64,000 nt of DNA from SAR86 cluster bacterium AG-390-O18 (lineage in GTDB: Bacteria > Pseudomonadota > Gammaproteobacteria > Magnimaribacterales > AG-339-G14), in contig QCHF01000002.1 of the NCBI GenBank assembly GCA_003279605.1, forward strand, positions 509,586 through 573,585. The letters are read 5' to 3'. The notes below the pieces were generated by a model. The model saw only the letters and a program-made list of their open reading frames with translations, was not told the origin of the DNA and ran no database searches. Both the position numbers and the translations under genes were made by a program. This document shows positions 55,399 to 64,000 of the stretch, piece by piece (position 1 is the stretch's first letter; each line of letters opens with the position of its first letter).

Positions 55399-56523
55399 AT
55401 GAAATATAAACTAGTAGACAATGGGAAGAGAAATCAAACCATAATAAAAGTAGTTGGTGTTGGTGGGTGTGGAGGCAATGCCATAGACCATATGGTAGCC
55501 AATGGAGTTGAAAGCGTGGAAACCATTTCTGCAAATACTGATTCTCAAGCTCTAACTAAAAATAAAGCAGCTGAAAAAATAATCCTAGGAGAATTAAATA
55601 ATCATGGACAAGGAGCTGGAGGAAAGCCAGATGTAGGCAGAGATACTGCTTTAGATGATTATGAAAGGTTAACGACAATGTTTGATGGCGCCGATATGGT
55701 ATTTATAGCAGCAGGAATGGGAGGAGGAACTGGAACAGGCGCAGCTCCTATAGTCGCCAGAGCTGCAAAAGAAGTAGGTGCTTTAGCAGTAGCTATTGTC
55801 ACAAAACCAATGTCTTTAGAGTTTAAAGATGACTTAGCAGAAGGTGGAATAAAAGAGTTAAGATCGGAAGTTGATTCTTTAATAACTATTCCTAACCAAA
55901 AATTAAGTGAAGTTTTTGGAGGCGATTGCACTATGTTAGAAGCTTTTGGCCATGCAAATGATGTTTTGTTAGGAGCTGTGAGAGGTATTGCTGACATCAT
56001 CACACAAACTGGCTATATAAATGTAGACTTTAATGATGTTAGAACTGTTATGGCTGAGCAAGGAGTTGCTATGATGGGAACAGGCGTTGCCAGTGGTCCA
56101 AGTAGAGCAAAAGATGCAGCAGCTCAAGCAGTTGGAAGCCCTCTTTTGGAGGATATAAATTTACAAAATGCTAAAGGAGTTTTAGTAAATATAACCGGAA
56201 AAGGTATCAAGGTTGGCGAGATAGAGGACGTTCTTCGACAGGTATCAGAATTCGCAAGTGATGGCGCTCAAATAATCCATGGCGCAGTAGAAGATAAAGA
56301 CATGGAAGGAGACATAAAAGTAACTATCATAGCGACAGGTTTATCAGATAGCTCTCAACAAAATGATAAAGCTTCAGGATTTAAGGTTGCTAACGATCCA
56401 TATGGTAGATTTCAGGAAGTACCGACTTTAGGAAAAGTTGAAAATGAGATTCCAAAAAATGAATCAACCAAAAAAAGTGATTATCTAGACATACCATCAT
56501 TTGTGAGAAAACAGATAGATTGA
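55399..56523 (+). CDS. ftsZ: Cell division protein FtsZ
   Basis: FtsZ is the tubulin homologue that forms the division ring. The 374 residues (E. coli 383) have VVGVGGCGGNAIDHM, the GTP signature GMGGGTGTGAAP, and the synergy-loop residues NVDFNDVRTVM. A short linker leads to the C-terminal peptide DYLDIPSFVRKQ, which binds FtsA and ZipA. A strong Shine-Dalgarno TAGGAGGAG lies just before the ATG, the best in this cluster and consistent with high demand for FtsZ. ftsI starts one base after the stop, which is not the usual neighbour. Confidence 0.97.
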   Translation: MKYKLVDNGKRNQTIIKVVGVGGCGGNAIDHMVANGVESVETISANTDSQALTKNKAAEKIILGELNNHGQGAGGKPDVGRDTALDDYERLTTMFDGADMVFIAAGMGGGTGTGAAPIVARAAKEVGALAVAIVTKPMSLEFKDDLAEGGIKELRSEVDSLITIPNQKLSEVFGGDCTMLEAFGHANDVLLGAVRGIADIITQTGYINVDFNDVRTVMAEQGVAMMGTGVASGPSRAKDAAAQAVGSPLLEDINLQNAKGVLVNITGKGIKVGEIEDVLRQVSEFASDGAQIIHGAVEDKDMEGDIKVTIIATGLSDSSQQNDKASGFKVANDPYGRFQEVPTLGKVENEIPKNESTKKSDYLDIPSFVRKQID

Positions 56524-56524
56524 T

Positions 56525-58159
56525 TTGAATGCAAGCGAGAATAATAAATACAGAGAACTTACTCTCTGGATTATAATATTCTCTATTCTATTAGCTTTAC
56601 CAACTAAGTTAGTCTTTTTTCAAAAAAACGACTTTAGTTTAGGAAAAGAATTTTCACAAAAAGCCTCAATCAGGCAATCTCCTATTGCTTCAAAAAGAGG
56701 AGTAATTTTCGATAGAAATAATTATGTCTTAGCCGAAGATATTCCATCTTATGAGATTGGCATCTCCCTAAAGGACTTTTCATTCGATCCACTTCATATA
56801 AATCTCTTATCCACTAATTTAGATTTAGATAATGATAGGTTAAAAAAGCGATTAGCCAGAAAGAAAACCAAATATTTGGTCCTTAATCAAAAAGTAGTAA
56901 AACAAAAAAAAGAACATATTCAGTCTTTAGAAATTCCTGGGATAGTCATAAGCAATAGAACATTTAAAAGAAATTATCCTCAAGGAGAAATATTTTCTCA
57001 ATTAATAGGGCTTACTAATTATAAAAATGAAGGCGTAAATGGAATCGAGTTTGCTCTTGATGAAACTTTAAAAGCAGAAGATGGTTATCAAGAAAAAATT
57101 CTTTCCAGAAAATCAGGAGTTATTCAAAATACAATAATTAAAGAGCCGATTAATGGCTCTGCAGTTAACTTAACTGTTGACTCTAAAATACAATTTATCT
57201 TATTTGATAAGCTTAAAAAAGCTGTTGAATTTCATAATGCAGAATCTGCGTCAGGAATAATTATTGACTTAGATTCAAATGAAATTCTAGCAATGACAAA
57301 TTTCCCGTCGTTTGATCCTAATAACAGAAAAAAACTTAAAAACATGGAATTATTGAAAAATAATTCAGCGATAGAGCTGTTCGAGCCAGGTTCTACTGTA
57401 AAACCCCTAGCTTTATCAGCTTTATTAAAAAATAATCCAGAGTTAATTAAGTCAGCTGTGAATACTTCTCCAGGATGGATAGAATTTGAAGGTTATAAAA
57501 CTGAAGATGCCAGAAACTATGGGACGTTGTCTACAGAAGAAATAATTGCTAAATCTAGTAATGTTGGGATGGTAAAGTTATGCTCCGATTTTGATCCCAA
57601 TCAAATTCTTCGAACTTATTACTCTCTTGGTTTTGGGAAATATATGAATGAAATTTTTATCTCAACTCGAGAAGGCTATCTCCCAGAATATAAAAATTTA
57701 TCGCTAAGAGAAAAAGTTTCACTTTGTTATGGATATGGTCTACAAACAACTTTAGTTCAATTAACTTCAGCATACAGTACTATTTTTTCAGAAGGAGTTT
57801 ATCGTCCACTTAAATTAATAAAAAACTCCTCTCAATTTGAAGAAGAAAGAATTCTTAGCAAAGAAAATGCTAAACAAATAAAAAAAATATTATACAACGC
57901 AATAAAAAACGGCACTGGATTTCGGGCTATAGTTAATGATCATGATGTTTTTGGGAAAACAGGAACGGCAAGAATTTTTAAGAATCAGAAGTATAATGAT
58001 GATCTGCATAATGCCTTATTCATAGGAATGACGAAAATAGAAGATAAAGAGTACTTGCTTGGACTATTTGTTAAAAATCCAAAGATTAATGGAGAAGGAG
58101 GAGGCGATGTAGCTGCTCCAATATTTTCGGAGATTATTGAAACAATTCAAAAACTTTAA
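56525..58159 (+). CDS. ftsI: Peptidoglycan D,D-transpeptidase FtsI (PBP3)
   Basis: FtsI cross-links septal peptidoglycan together with FtsW. The 544 residues (E. coli 588) have one N-terminal membrane helix (about 13-30), the dimerisation domain with RGVIFDRNN, and the transpeptidase domain. Active-site motifs are in order: SxxK as EPGSTVKPL, SxN as SSNVG and KTG as FGKTGTARI. The start is a TTG one base after the ftsZ stop; the N-terminus NASENNKYRELTLW fits. In most gammaproteobacteria ftsI follows ftsL directly; here ftsQAZ separates them. murE follows after 2 bases. Confidence 0.95.
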   Translation: MNASENNKYRELTLWIIIFSILLALPTKLVFFQKNDFSLGKEFSQKASIRQSPIASKRGVIFDRNNYVLAEDIPSYEIGISLKDFSFDPLHINLLSTNLDLDNDRLKKRLARKKTKYLVLNQKVVKQKKEHIQSLEIPGIVISNRTFKRNYPQGEIFSQLIGLTNYKNEGVNGIEFALDETLKAEDGYQEKILSRKSGVIQNTIIKEPINGSAVNLTVDSKIQFILFDKLKKAVEFHNAESASGIIIDLDSNEILAMTNFPSFDPNNRKKLKNMELLKNNSAIELFEPGSTVKPLALSALLKNNPELIKSAVNTSPGWIEFEGYKTEDARNYGTLSTEEIIAKSSNVGMVKLCSDFDPNQILRTYYSLGFGKYMNEIFISTREGYLPEYKNLSLREKVSLCYGYGLQTTLVQLTSAYSTIFSEGVYRPLKLIKNSSQFEEERILSKENAKQIKKILYNAIKNGTGFRAIVNDHDVFGKTGTARIFKNQKYNDDLHNALFIGMTKIEDKEYLLGLFVKNPKINGEGGGDVAAPIFSEIIETIQKL

Positions 58160-58161
58160 TA

Positions 58162-59568
58162 ATGCTTTCCTTAACAGAAAATCTTTCGAAATTAGAAGGT
58201 ATAAAAATCACAGGATTTACAGATAATTCAAATTTTGTAGAGCCAGACTATGCTTTCATATCTTTTTCAAAAAATCCAAAGGAAGCACTTAAATATTCCA
58301 AAGATGCTATTGATAAAGGCGCCATAATTGTCATTAGCCAAGTGAACCTTTATGAACATTTAAAAGATAAAAATTTATATGATTCAAATTTAGTCAATCA
58401 CAAAGATAAATATTTAGAAACTCTTTTTGCAAGATCAAAAAAAAGCATCAAGATCGTCGGAATTACTGGCACAAATGGAAAATCTTCAACCGCATTTTTT
58501 CTTCACCAACTTCTATCTTTTAAGGATTCCAATACAACTCTATTAACGAATACACCAGAAGTTTCAAATCTTAAAAATACACAATTCACTCCCTTAACTA
58601 CTCCAGATAATTTTTTACTTCATCATTTTTTAAAAAAATCTATTGATTTAAAGAGAAAATACTTTCTTATGGAAGTTTCCTCGCATGGCATAGACCAAAG
58701 AAGAATTTCTGGTTTAGATTTTTTTGCTAAGTCCCTCACGAGCTTTTCAAAAGATCATCTTGATTATCATAAAAATTTAAGTAGTTATAGAAATGCTAAG
58801 AAAAGCTTTTTCTCAACATCAGATGAAAACAACATCGTATCCATTGATAATGATTTAGGAAGGGAAATTCATTCTGAAAATAAATCAACTTTGACCGTTT
58901 CAGTGAATGACAAAACTGCAAATTTGTACTTAGAAAATAATTTAATAAAAACACCTTGGGGAGATTTAACAAATTATCTTCCTTTTAAAAGTAAATTTAT
59001 GATTTCAAATTTTTTATGTGCTTTGGGTCTATATGGAAAGATATTCAATGAAATAGATTTTGAGGCAGAAATGCTTAAAAATATGAAAAACCTTCCAGGC
59101 AGGTTACAAAAAATTCGTTCGTTTCAAGATAAAATTTGCTATGTAGACTATGCACATACTCCAGATGCATTGAAATCTGTTTTGGATTATTTGAGAAGTA
59201 GCTATAAAGGAAAAATCATAACTTTATTTGGATGTGGCGGGGAAAGAGATTCATCCAAAAGAAGTGATATGGGAAAAATTGCCCAAGAGAGATCGGATTT
59301 TCAAATTATTACAAACGACAATCCAAGAAATGAAGATCCAAAAAAAATAGTTGCTCAAATTGTCAAAGATATGGATTTAAAAAACTTTGACATCATTTTT
59401 GATAGAAAAGAAGCAATTTCTGAGGGTTTAAAAAAACTTAAGAAATTGGAACCAGAATCAGTTTTGCTTATTGCGGGAAAAGGCCATGAGAACGTTCAAA
59501 TTTTAAAGGGCAAGGAAATAGAATTTAACGATTTAAAAATTTTGAATGAACTGAAGGATGTTATTTAA
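58162..59568 (+). CDS. murE: UDP-MurNAc-L-Ala-D-Glu:meso-diaminopimelate ligase MurE
   Basis: MurE adds the third residue of the stem peptide. The 468 residues have the ATP loop VGITGTNGKSSTAFF, the YAHTPDALK motif and the DNPRNEDP motif, which marks meso-diaminopimelate rather than lysine as substrate. This agrees with dapD and dapC at the left end. A lysine carbamylation site is expected in the KSFFST region. It follows ftsI by 2 bases and overlaps murF by 11. Confidence 0.95.
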   Translation: MLSLTENLSKLEGIKITGFTDNSNFVEPDYAFISFSKNPKEALKYSKDAIDKGAIIVISQVNLYEHLKDKNLYDSNLVNHKDKYLETLFARSKKSIKIVGITGTNGKSSTAFFLHQLLSFKDSNTTLLTNTPEVSNLKNTQFTPLTTPDNFLLHHFLKKSIDLKRKYFLMEVSSHGIDQRRISGLDFFAKSLTSFSKDHLDYHKNLSSYRNAKKSFFSTSDENNIVSIDNDLGREIHSENKSTLTVSVNDKTANLYLENNLIKTPWGDLTNYLPFKSKFMISNFLCALGLYGKIFNEIDFEAEMLKNMKNLPGRLQKIRSFQDKICYVDYAHTPDALKSVLDYLRSSYKGKIITLFGCGGERDSSKRSDMGKIAQERSDFQIITNDNPRNEDPKKIVAQIVKDMDLKNFDIIFDRKEAISEGLKKLKKLEPESVLLIAGKGHENVQILKGKEIEFNDLKILNELKDVI

Positions 59569-60823
59569 AAAGAATATAGAAAATCTTGCCACTTTTGGGG
59601 GAGGAAAAATTTATTGTCAAAATATTGACTTCAAAAAAATAGTTTTTAATTCAAAAGATATCAAAAGAGGAGATGTATTTTTACCTCTTAAAGGACAAAA
59701 TCATGATGCTCATAAATTTATTTCTGAAGCATATGATCTTGGGGCTGCATGCGTTGTTTCTGAAAAACAGATTGACAATAAAAATCATATTCTAGTTAAG
59801 GATACGAACGCTTTTTTAGAAAATATCGCCAAAAAACAAAGAGAACTATTTGAGGGGCTGGTAGTAGGAATTACAGGGAGTAATGGCAAAACCACAACAA
59901 AAGAAACTCTAAGTAAATATTTCAAGGACAAATTGAAGCAAAATGATGTCTATAAAAGCTATGGAAATTTTAATAATTTTTATGGTCTTTGTTTTTCTCT
60001 TTTGGAATTAAGTCCCCATCATAAAGTGGGTTTTTTTGAAATTGGAACAAATAATCCTGGAGAAATTTCAAAATTATCTAATATTTTGAAAATGAATCTA
60101 AGCATAATTACAAATATCGGAAATGCTCATTTAGAAGGCCTAAAAAACATCGACGGCGTGGCAAATGAAAAAAGTGATATTTTTGTTTTTACCAAGGATG
60201 AAGGATATTGTTTAGGGGGCATTCCAAAAAAATATTTAAATCTAGTTAGAGATAAATCGTCTGGTAAAAAAAGAATTTTCATAAGCGACAATGATCCAAA
60301 AAAATTAATTAAAACTGCCATTATGAAAATTAATGATCTTCTAGAGGTTGAGTATCTACCTAAAGAAATAGATAGCTTCTTAGATAAAAAAATTGATGTT
60401 CCTGGCAGGTTTGAAATAAGAAAATCAAAGTCAAAAGCCCTGATTATTGACGATTCCTACAATGCAAATCCAGATTCCTTTTTATATGCTTTCAAAAAAA
60501 TAAAAAATCTAGATCTTTCAAAAATTTCTTTAATTGAAAAAGGTTCGAAATATCAAAAAAAAATATGTGTTATGGGGCAAATGGGAGAACTTGGAGAAAA
60601 GTCCGAAGACTTACATAAATATATTCTCAAAGAGGCATCTTCAATATTTGATGTTGTTTTAGCAATAGATTTCAAGGTGAATTTGAAAGCATCAAACATA
60701 TCTTTTTTTAAAAGAGAAAAAATTGATTCTTATTTGAAAGAATATCTTGAAGAAGATGTTTTAATTTTCTTCAAAGGTTCACGTTCGGTTAAAATGGAAA
60801 ACATTATCAAGAATCTTACTTAA
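59558..60823 (+). CDS. murF: UDP-MurNAc-tripeptide:D-Ala-D-Ala ligase MurF
   Basis: MurF adds the D-Ala-D-Ala dipeptide to complete the UDP-MurNAc pentapeptide. The 421 residues show the N-terminal recognition domain (FNSKDIKRGDVFLPLKGQ), the ATP loop VGITGSNGKTTTKETL, NFNNFYGLCFSLL, EIGTNNPGEI and the YNANPDSFLYA motif with FKGSRSVKMEN at the end. It overlaps murE by 11 bases and precedes mraY by one. Confidence 0.94.
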   Translation: MLFKKNIENLATFGGGKIYCQNIDFKKIVFNSKDIKRGDVFLPLKGQNHDAHKFISEAYDLGAACVVSEKQIDNKNHILVKDTNAFLENIAKKQRELFEGLVVGITGSNGKTTTKETLSKYFKDKLKQNDVYKSYGNFNNFYGLCFSLLELSPHHKVGFFEIGTNNPGEISKLSNILKMNLSIITNIGNAHLEGLKNIDGVANEKSDIFVFTKDEGYCLGGIPKKYLNLVRDKSSGKKRIFISDNDPKKLIKTAIMKINDLLEVEYLPKEIDSFLDKKIDVPGRFEIRKSKSKALIIDDSYNANPDSFLYAFKKIKNLDLSKISLIEKGSKYQKKICVMGQMGELGEKSEDLHKYILKEASSIFDVVLAIDFKVNLKASNISFFKREKIDSYLKEYLEEDVLIFFKGSRSVKMENIIKNLT

Positions 60824-60824
60824 A

Positions 60825-61907
60825 ATGTTTTTACCAATACTTGAATATTTAGCGGAAAGCTTTGGACCTCTAAGGGTCTTTAACTATTTCACTTTTAGAG
60901 CAATTCTTGCAACATTAACCTCATTGGTTTTTATTCTTTTTTTTGGTAAGACCTTTATAAGATTCATAGCAAAACAAAAATATGGCCAGATCATCAGAGA
61001 GGAAGGCCCACAAAGTCATTTAGAAAAAAAAGGAACTCCCACGATGGGAGGGTTATTAATTTTATTTTCTATTTTATTTTCATGCCTTTGCTGGGGAGAT
61101 TTAAGTAATAAGTATCTTTTGGTTTCAATGGCAGTAACCTTCTTATTTGGCGTTATTGGGTTAATTGATGACTATTTAAAACTGCGTTATTCAAATAGCA
61201 AAGGTCTTAGTGGTAGAAGTAGGCTTTTATGGGAAATTTTAGTAGCTTTATCTGCAAGTTCGTTGATTTACTATTTTGCTACGAGCGCAGAAGAAACTAC
61301 TTTGTTTCTTCCATTTTTTAAAGACTTTGCCCTGCAACTTGGAATTTGGTTCATTTTATTTAGCGCCTTGGTTCTTGTTGCAACTGCAAATGCTGTGAAT
61401 TTAACTGATGGGCTAGATGGACTAGCAATAATGCCTTCAGTAATGGTGGCTGCAGGAATGGGAATAATTGCATACATTTCGGGTAATGCAATTCTCTCGG
61501 ATTATCTTAATGTTCCCTATCTTTTTTATTCAACCGAAATAGTAATTTTTTGTGGGGCGCTTGTTGGAGCTGGGATAGGATTTCTCTGGTTTAATACTTA
61601 TCCAGCACAAATGTTTATGGGCGATGTAGGATCTCTGTCTTTAGGAGCGGCATTAGGAATTATTGCAGTAAGTGTAAGACAAGAGTTTATATTGATGTTG
61701 ATGGGGGGAGTTTTTGTGATTGAAACTATGTCTGTAATTCTCCAGGTTGCTTCTTTCAAATTAACTGGCAAAAGAATATTTAAAATGGCTCCTTTACATC
61801 ATCATTATGAACTCTCAGGGCTTGCTGAACCAAAAATAATTGTCAGATTTTGGATTGTTACTTTAATTCTTGTTCTTTTTGCTTTAGCTACTTTTAGATT
61901 GAGATAA
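60825..61907 (+). CDS. mraY: Phospho-N-acetylmuramoyl-pentapeptide-transferase MraY
   Basis: MraY transfers phospho-MurNAc-pentapeptide to undecaprenyl phosphate, making lipid I in the inner membrane. The 360 residues equal the E. coli length and form about ten helices. Conserved motifs are KKGTPTMGGLLI, the Asp-rich IDDYLKLRY, AVNLTDGLDGLAIMP, the metal-binding FMGDVGSLSLG and MAPLHHHYELSG. It follows murF by 1 base and murD follows after 2. Confidence 0.97.
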   Translation: MFLPILEYLAESFGPLRVFNYFTFRAILATLTSLVFILFFGKTFIRFIAKQKYGQIIREEGPQSHLEKKGTPTMGGLLILFSILFSCLCWGDLSNKYLLVSMAVTFLFGVIGLIDDYLKLRYSNSKGLSGRSRLLWEILVALSASSLIYYFATSAEETTLFLPFFKDFALQLGIWFILFSALVLVATANAVNLTDGLDGLAIMPSVMVAAGMGIIAYISGNAILSDYLNVPYLFYSTEIVIFCGALVGAGIGFLWFNTYPAQMFMGDVGSLSLGAALGIIAVSVRQEFILMLMGGVFVIETMSVILQVASFKLTGKRIFKMAPLHHHYELSGLAEPKIIVRFWIVTLILVLFALATFRLR

Positions 61908-61909
61908 AA

Positions 61910-63112
61910 ATGAATTCATCTGAACCTGTACTTATCCTTGGTAAAGGAATTACAGGAGAGTCATTTAGAGAATATTTTTCTAAAAAAAAACAACCATTTA
62001 TTACTTACGACACAAGGGTAAGAAAGGAGAATTTCAATTTAAAAAAAAATTTAGATTTTAATTTTATTGCCGAAGAAGAGATCGATTTTGACAACTTAAA
62101 ATTTATAGCATGCAGTCCAGGATTTGACTTAAATCACAACATAATTAAAACAGCAAAAGAAAAAAACATTGAAATTAAAAGTGACATAAATATTTTTTTA
62201 GAAGAAAACACATCAACAAAAATATTAATTTCTGGAACCAATGGAAAATCAACAGTTTGTTTATGGTTAGAAAAATTATTCAATTACCAAAATTTAGATA
62301 CTCTTGCCATTGGAAATATCGGAAGACCAGTTTTGGAATTTGTAGAGGAAAAAAAAGATTTTTTTGTTGTAGAGGTTTCAAGCTTTCATTTGGATATAGC
62401 GCCATTACCCAAATTCAAATTATCAGTTTTGTTAAATATTTCACCTGATCATATTGATCGTCATGGGAGTTTTAATAATTATGCAAAAATAAAAAAGAAG
62501 ATAAGTGACAGTAGTGAAATTTCAATTGTTAATGAAAATCTCAAAGAATTTATTCCTCTAGCTGATTGTTTTTTTAGCAACAAAGGATCTGTAAAAGATC
62601 AAAACTTTAGCGTAATCAAAGAGATTTGTTCCTGCTTAAATCTTAATTTTTTAGAAAAAGATATTTTGAACTGTTTTGCTCAGCTTCCTCACAGAATGGA
62701 ACTTTTTTATCAGTTAGATGGAAACATAACCTTTATAGATGATTCAAAAGCAACTAATGTAGCTTCATCATTAGAAGGCCTGAAAAGTATAGATGAATCC
62801 AAGTCATTGATAGTCTTTTGCGGAGGAAGATCAAAAGATCAGGATTTTAAAAGTTTCACTGATTATCTAAATAAACGCGCAAAGAAAATTTATTATTTTG
62901 GAGAGAGTACAAAAATTTTAAAAAAGCTTCTTGATTCGTCAAAGTCTCAAGAAGTTTCAAACCTGGAAGAGGCAATTCATTCTGCTTTTAAAATTATTGA
63001 AAGTGATACCACTTTGATTCTTTCACCGGCTTGTTCTAGTTTAGATATGTTCGAAAGCTTTGAGGAAAGAGGAAAAAAATTCAAGGATTTAGTTTTCAAT
63101 GCCAAAATTTAA
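61910..63112 (+). CDS. murD: UDP-N-acetylmuramoyl-L-alanine:D-glutamate ligase MurD
   Basis: MurD adds D-glutamate, the second residue of the stem peptide. The 400 residues are a little short (E. coli 438). Visible are the N-terminal nucleotide-sugar domain (LILGKGITGESFREYF), the ATP loop ILISGTNGKSTVCLWL, LLNISPDHIDRHGSF, the LPHRMEL motif and DDSKATN for ATP/ligand binding, then a C-terminal LSPACSSLDMFESFEERG. It overlaps ftsW by 14 bases. Confidence 0.94.
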   Translation: MNSSEPVLILGKGITGESFREYFSKKKQPFITYDTRVRKENFNLKKNLDFNFIAEEEIDFDNLKFIACSPGFDLNHNIIKTAKEKNIEIKSDINIFLEENTSTKILISGTNGKSTVCLWLEKLFNYQNLDTLAIGNIGRPVLEFVEEKKDFFVVEVSSFHLDIAPLPKFKLSVLLNISPDHIDRHGSFNNYAKIKKKISDSSEISIVNENLKEFIPLADCFFSNKGSVKDQNFSVIKEICSCLNLNFLEKDILNCFAQLPHRMELFYQLDGNITFIDDSKATNVASSLEGLKSIDESKSLIVFCGGRSKDQDFKSFTDYLNKRAKKIYYFGESTKILKKLLDSSKSQEVSNLEEAIHSAFKIIESDTTLILSPACSSLDMFESFEERGKKFKDLVFNAKI

Positions 63113-64000
63113 AAACCAATCAACATTGCAAAGGATTTTTCTCGGCAAGCACGACCGCTCACTCGGGTTTGCTGATATTGATATACCTATGTTGTTTATT
63201 TCAACGTTCTTATTATTTTTTGGTATTGTCATGGTCACCTCTGTTTCTCTTCCTCTTACCTCAGGGACACTCAATATGACTTTGAGCCATATTCAAAAAA
63301 TTTTCATTGCGTTTGTTTTTGCATTATTTGCTTTCAGGATGCCAATGAGCTTTTGGCAAAAAAACTCAATTTATTTTTTAATGTTTTCTTTATTTTTATT
63401 GATATTGGTTTTTGTTCCCTTTATAGGAAAAGAAGTTAATGGCGCATTCAGATGGATTAGGGTTTTGGGATTTTCTTTTCAACCCTCTGAATTAATGAAG
63501 TTTTCTTTAATCATTTATATATCCTCATATTGCATCAGAAAATATGATGAATTTAGAGAAGAATGGTTGGGCTTTTTTAAACCAGTTTTTTTGATTTCGC
63601 TTTCTATATTACTCATTTTACTTGAACCAGATTTAGGTTCATCGGCAGTAATCTTTATTGTATCTTTTTCTATACTTTTTATTGCTGGAGCCCCTTTAAA
63701 GCATCTTATTTCAATTTTTATAGTTGGATTATTTACATTTATTGGCTTGATATTTACAGCGAGCTATAGGATCAAAAGAATTATGGGATATTTAGATCCA
63801 TGGAATAACGAATTTGCAGAGCAGTTAAGAGCTTCTTTAAGCGCAATAAGTAATGGCCAATGGTTTGGAGTAGGCATCGGAAATAGTCAGATGAAAGAGG
63901 GATTTTTATCGGATGCTCAAACCGACTTTATTTTTGCGATTATCACAGAAGAATTAGGCATTGTTTTTAGTTTAGTTTTAATTTTAGCTTTCTCATACTT
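63099..64000 (+). CDS. ftsW: Peptidoglycan glycosyltransferase FtsW, N-terminal 300 residues
   Basis: FtsW is the SEDS-family glycosyltransferase that polymerises septal peptidoglycan with FtsI. The frame opens at the ATG 63099, inside murD, and runs off the right edge without a stop. Family motifs are plain: GAFRWIRVLGFSFQPSE, LEPDLGSSAV (with the Asp of the usual PDLG), a DPW segment, GVGIGNSQMKEGFL and AQTDFIFAIITEELG. Several membrane helices are visible. In E. coli murG, murC and ddlB follow; their presence lies outside the window. Confidence 0.95.
   Translation, partial: MPKFKNQSTLQRIFLGKHDRSLGFADIDIPMLFISTFLLFFGIVMVTSVSLPLTSGTLNMTLSHIQKIFIAFVFALFAFRMPMSFWQKNSIYFLMFSLFLLILVFVPFIGKEVNGAFRWIRVLGFSFQPSELMKFSLIIYISSYCIRKYDEFREEWLGFFKPVFLISLSILLILLEPDLGSSAVIFIVSFSILFIAGAPLKHLISIFIVGLFTFIGLIFTASYRIKRIMGYLDPWNNEFAEQLRASLSAISNGQWFGVGIGNSQMKEGFLSDAQTDFIFAIITEELGIVFSLVLILAFSY

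Overview
The window is a compact, AT-rich stretch of bacterial chromosome carrying almost only housekeeping genes. Gene content and order (carAB-greA-rlmE-ftsH-folP-glmM-tpiA-secG-tRNA-Leu-tRNA-fMet-rimP-nusA-infB-rbfA-truB-rpsO-pnp; ispE-prs; prfA-prmC-moeB; murA-hisG-hisD; rplM-rpsI-petABC-sspA; rsmI/lpoA; the dcw cluster) point to a gammaproteobacterium. The very short gaps, many overlapping start/stop codons, low GC (about one third G+C over most of the window by hand counts of sample lines) and several shortened envelope proteins suggest a streamlined genome, probably a free-living marine lineage such as SAR86 or a relative. The lineage name is an inference. I see no insertion sequence, prophage, CRISPR array or transposase.

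Layout: 1-3.2 kb, minus strand, map-dapC-dapD plus a cut-off membrane protein gene. 3.3-22 kb, plus strand, pyrimidine/arginine precursor synthesis (carAB), transcription and membrane quality control (greA, rlmE, ftsH), folate and sugar phosphates (folP, glmM, tpiA), secG, two tRNAs and the translation operon rimP to pnp. 22-27.3 kb, a small lipoprotein, then minus-strand tRNA-Met, ychF, pth, rplY, prs, tRNA-Gln, ispE and a short lolB. 27.3-33.1 kb, plus strand, prfA-prmC-moeB followed by a GH84 O-GlcNAcase-like hydrolase, an acyl-CoA ligase and a MaoC-type hydratase. 33.1-36.2 kb, minus strand, gatCAB. 36.3-38.7 kb, mreBCD. 38.7-41.0 kb, minus strand, kdsD-lptC-lptB without kdsC or lptA. 41.1-44.9 kb, a lone mlaC with murA, hisG and hisD. 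44.9-49.7 kb, a PDZ-less DegS-like protease on the minus strand, then rplM, rpsI, the cytochrome bc1 genes and sspA. 49.7-51.6 kb, lpoA and rsmI diverging from overlapping start codons. 51.6-51.9 kb, RNase P RNA. 52-64 kb, a rearranged division and cell wall cluster: mraZ-rsmH-ftsL-ftsQ-ftsA-ftsZ-ftsI-murE-murF-mraY-murD-ftsW (cut by the right edge).

The genes form the core of translation, cell wall synthesis and division. The most notable points are: a cytosolic GH84 enzyme with its catalytic Asp pair intact; ftsQAZ moved as a block between ftsL and ftsI; a POTRA-less FtsQ and shortened LpoA, LolB and DegS; in-phase 10-bp MraZ boxes before mraZ; two promoters with identical hexamers and 17-base spacing flanking tRNA-fMet; an RNase P RNA with almost no P3; and a bias for TTG as alternative start codon. 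No wholly new system is evident; the novelty lies in rearranged and reduced versions of known systems.
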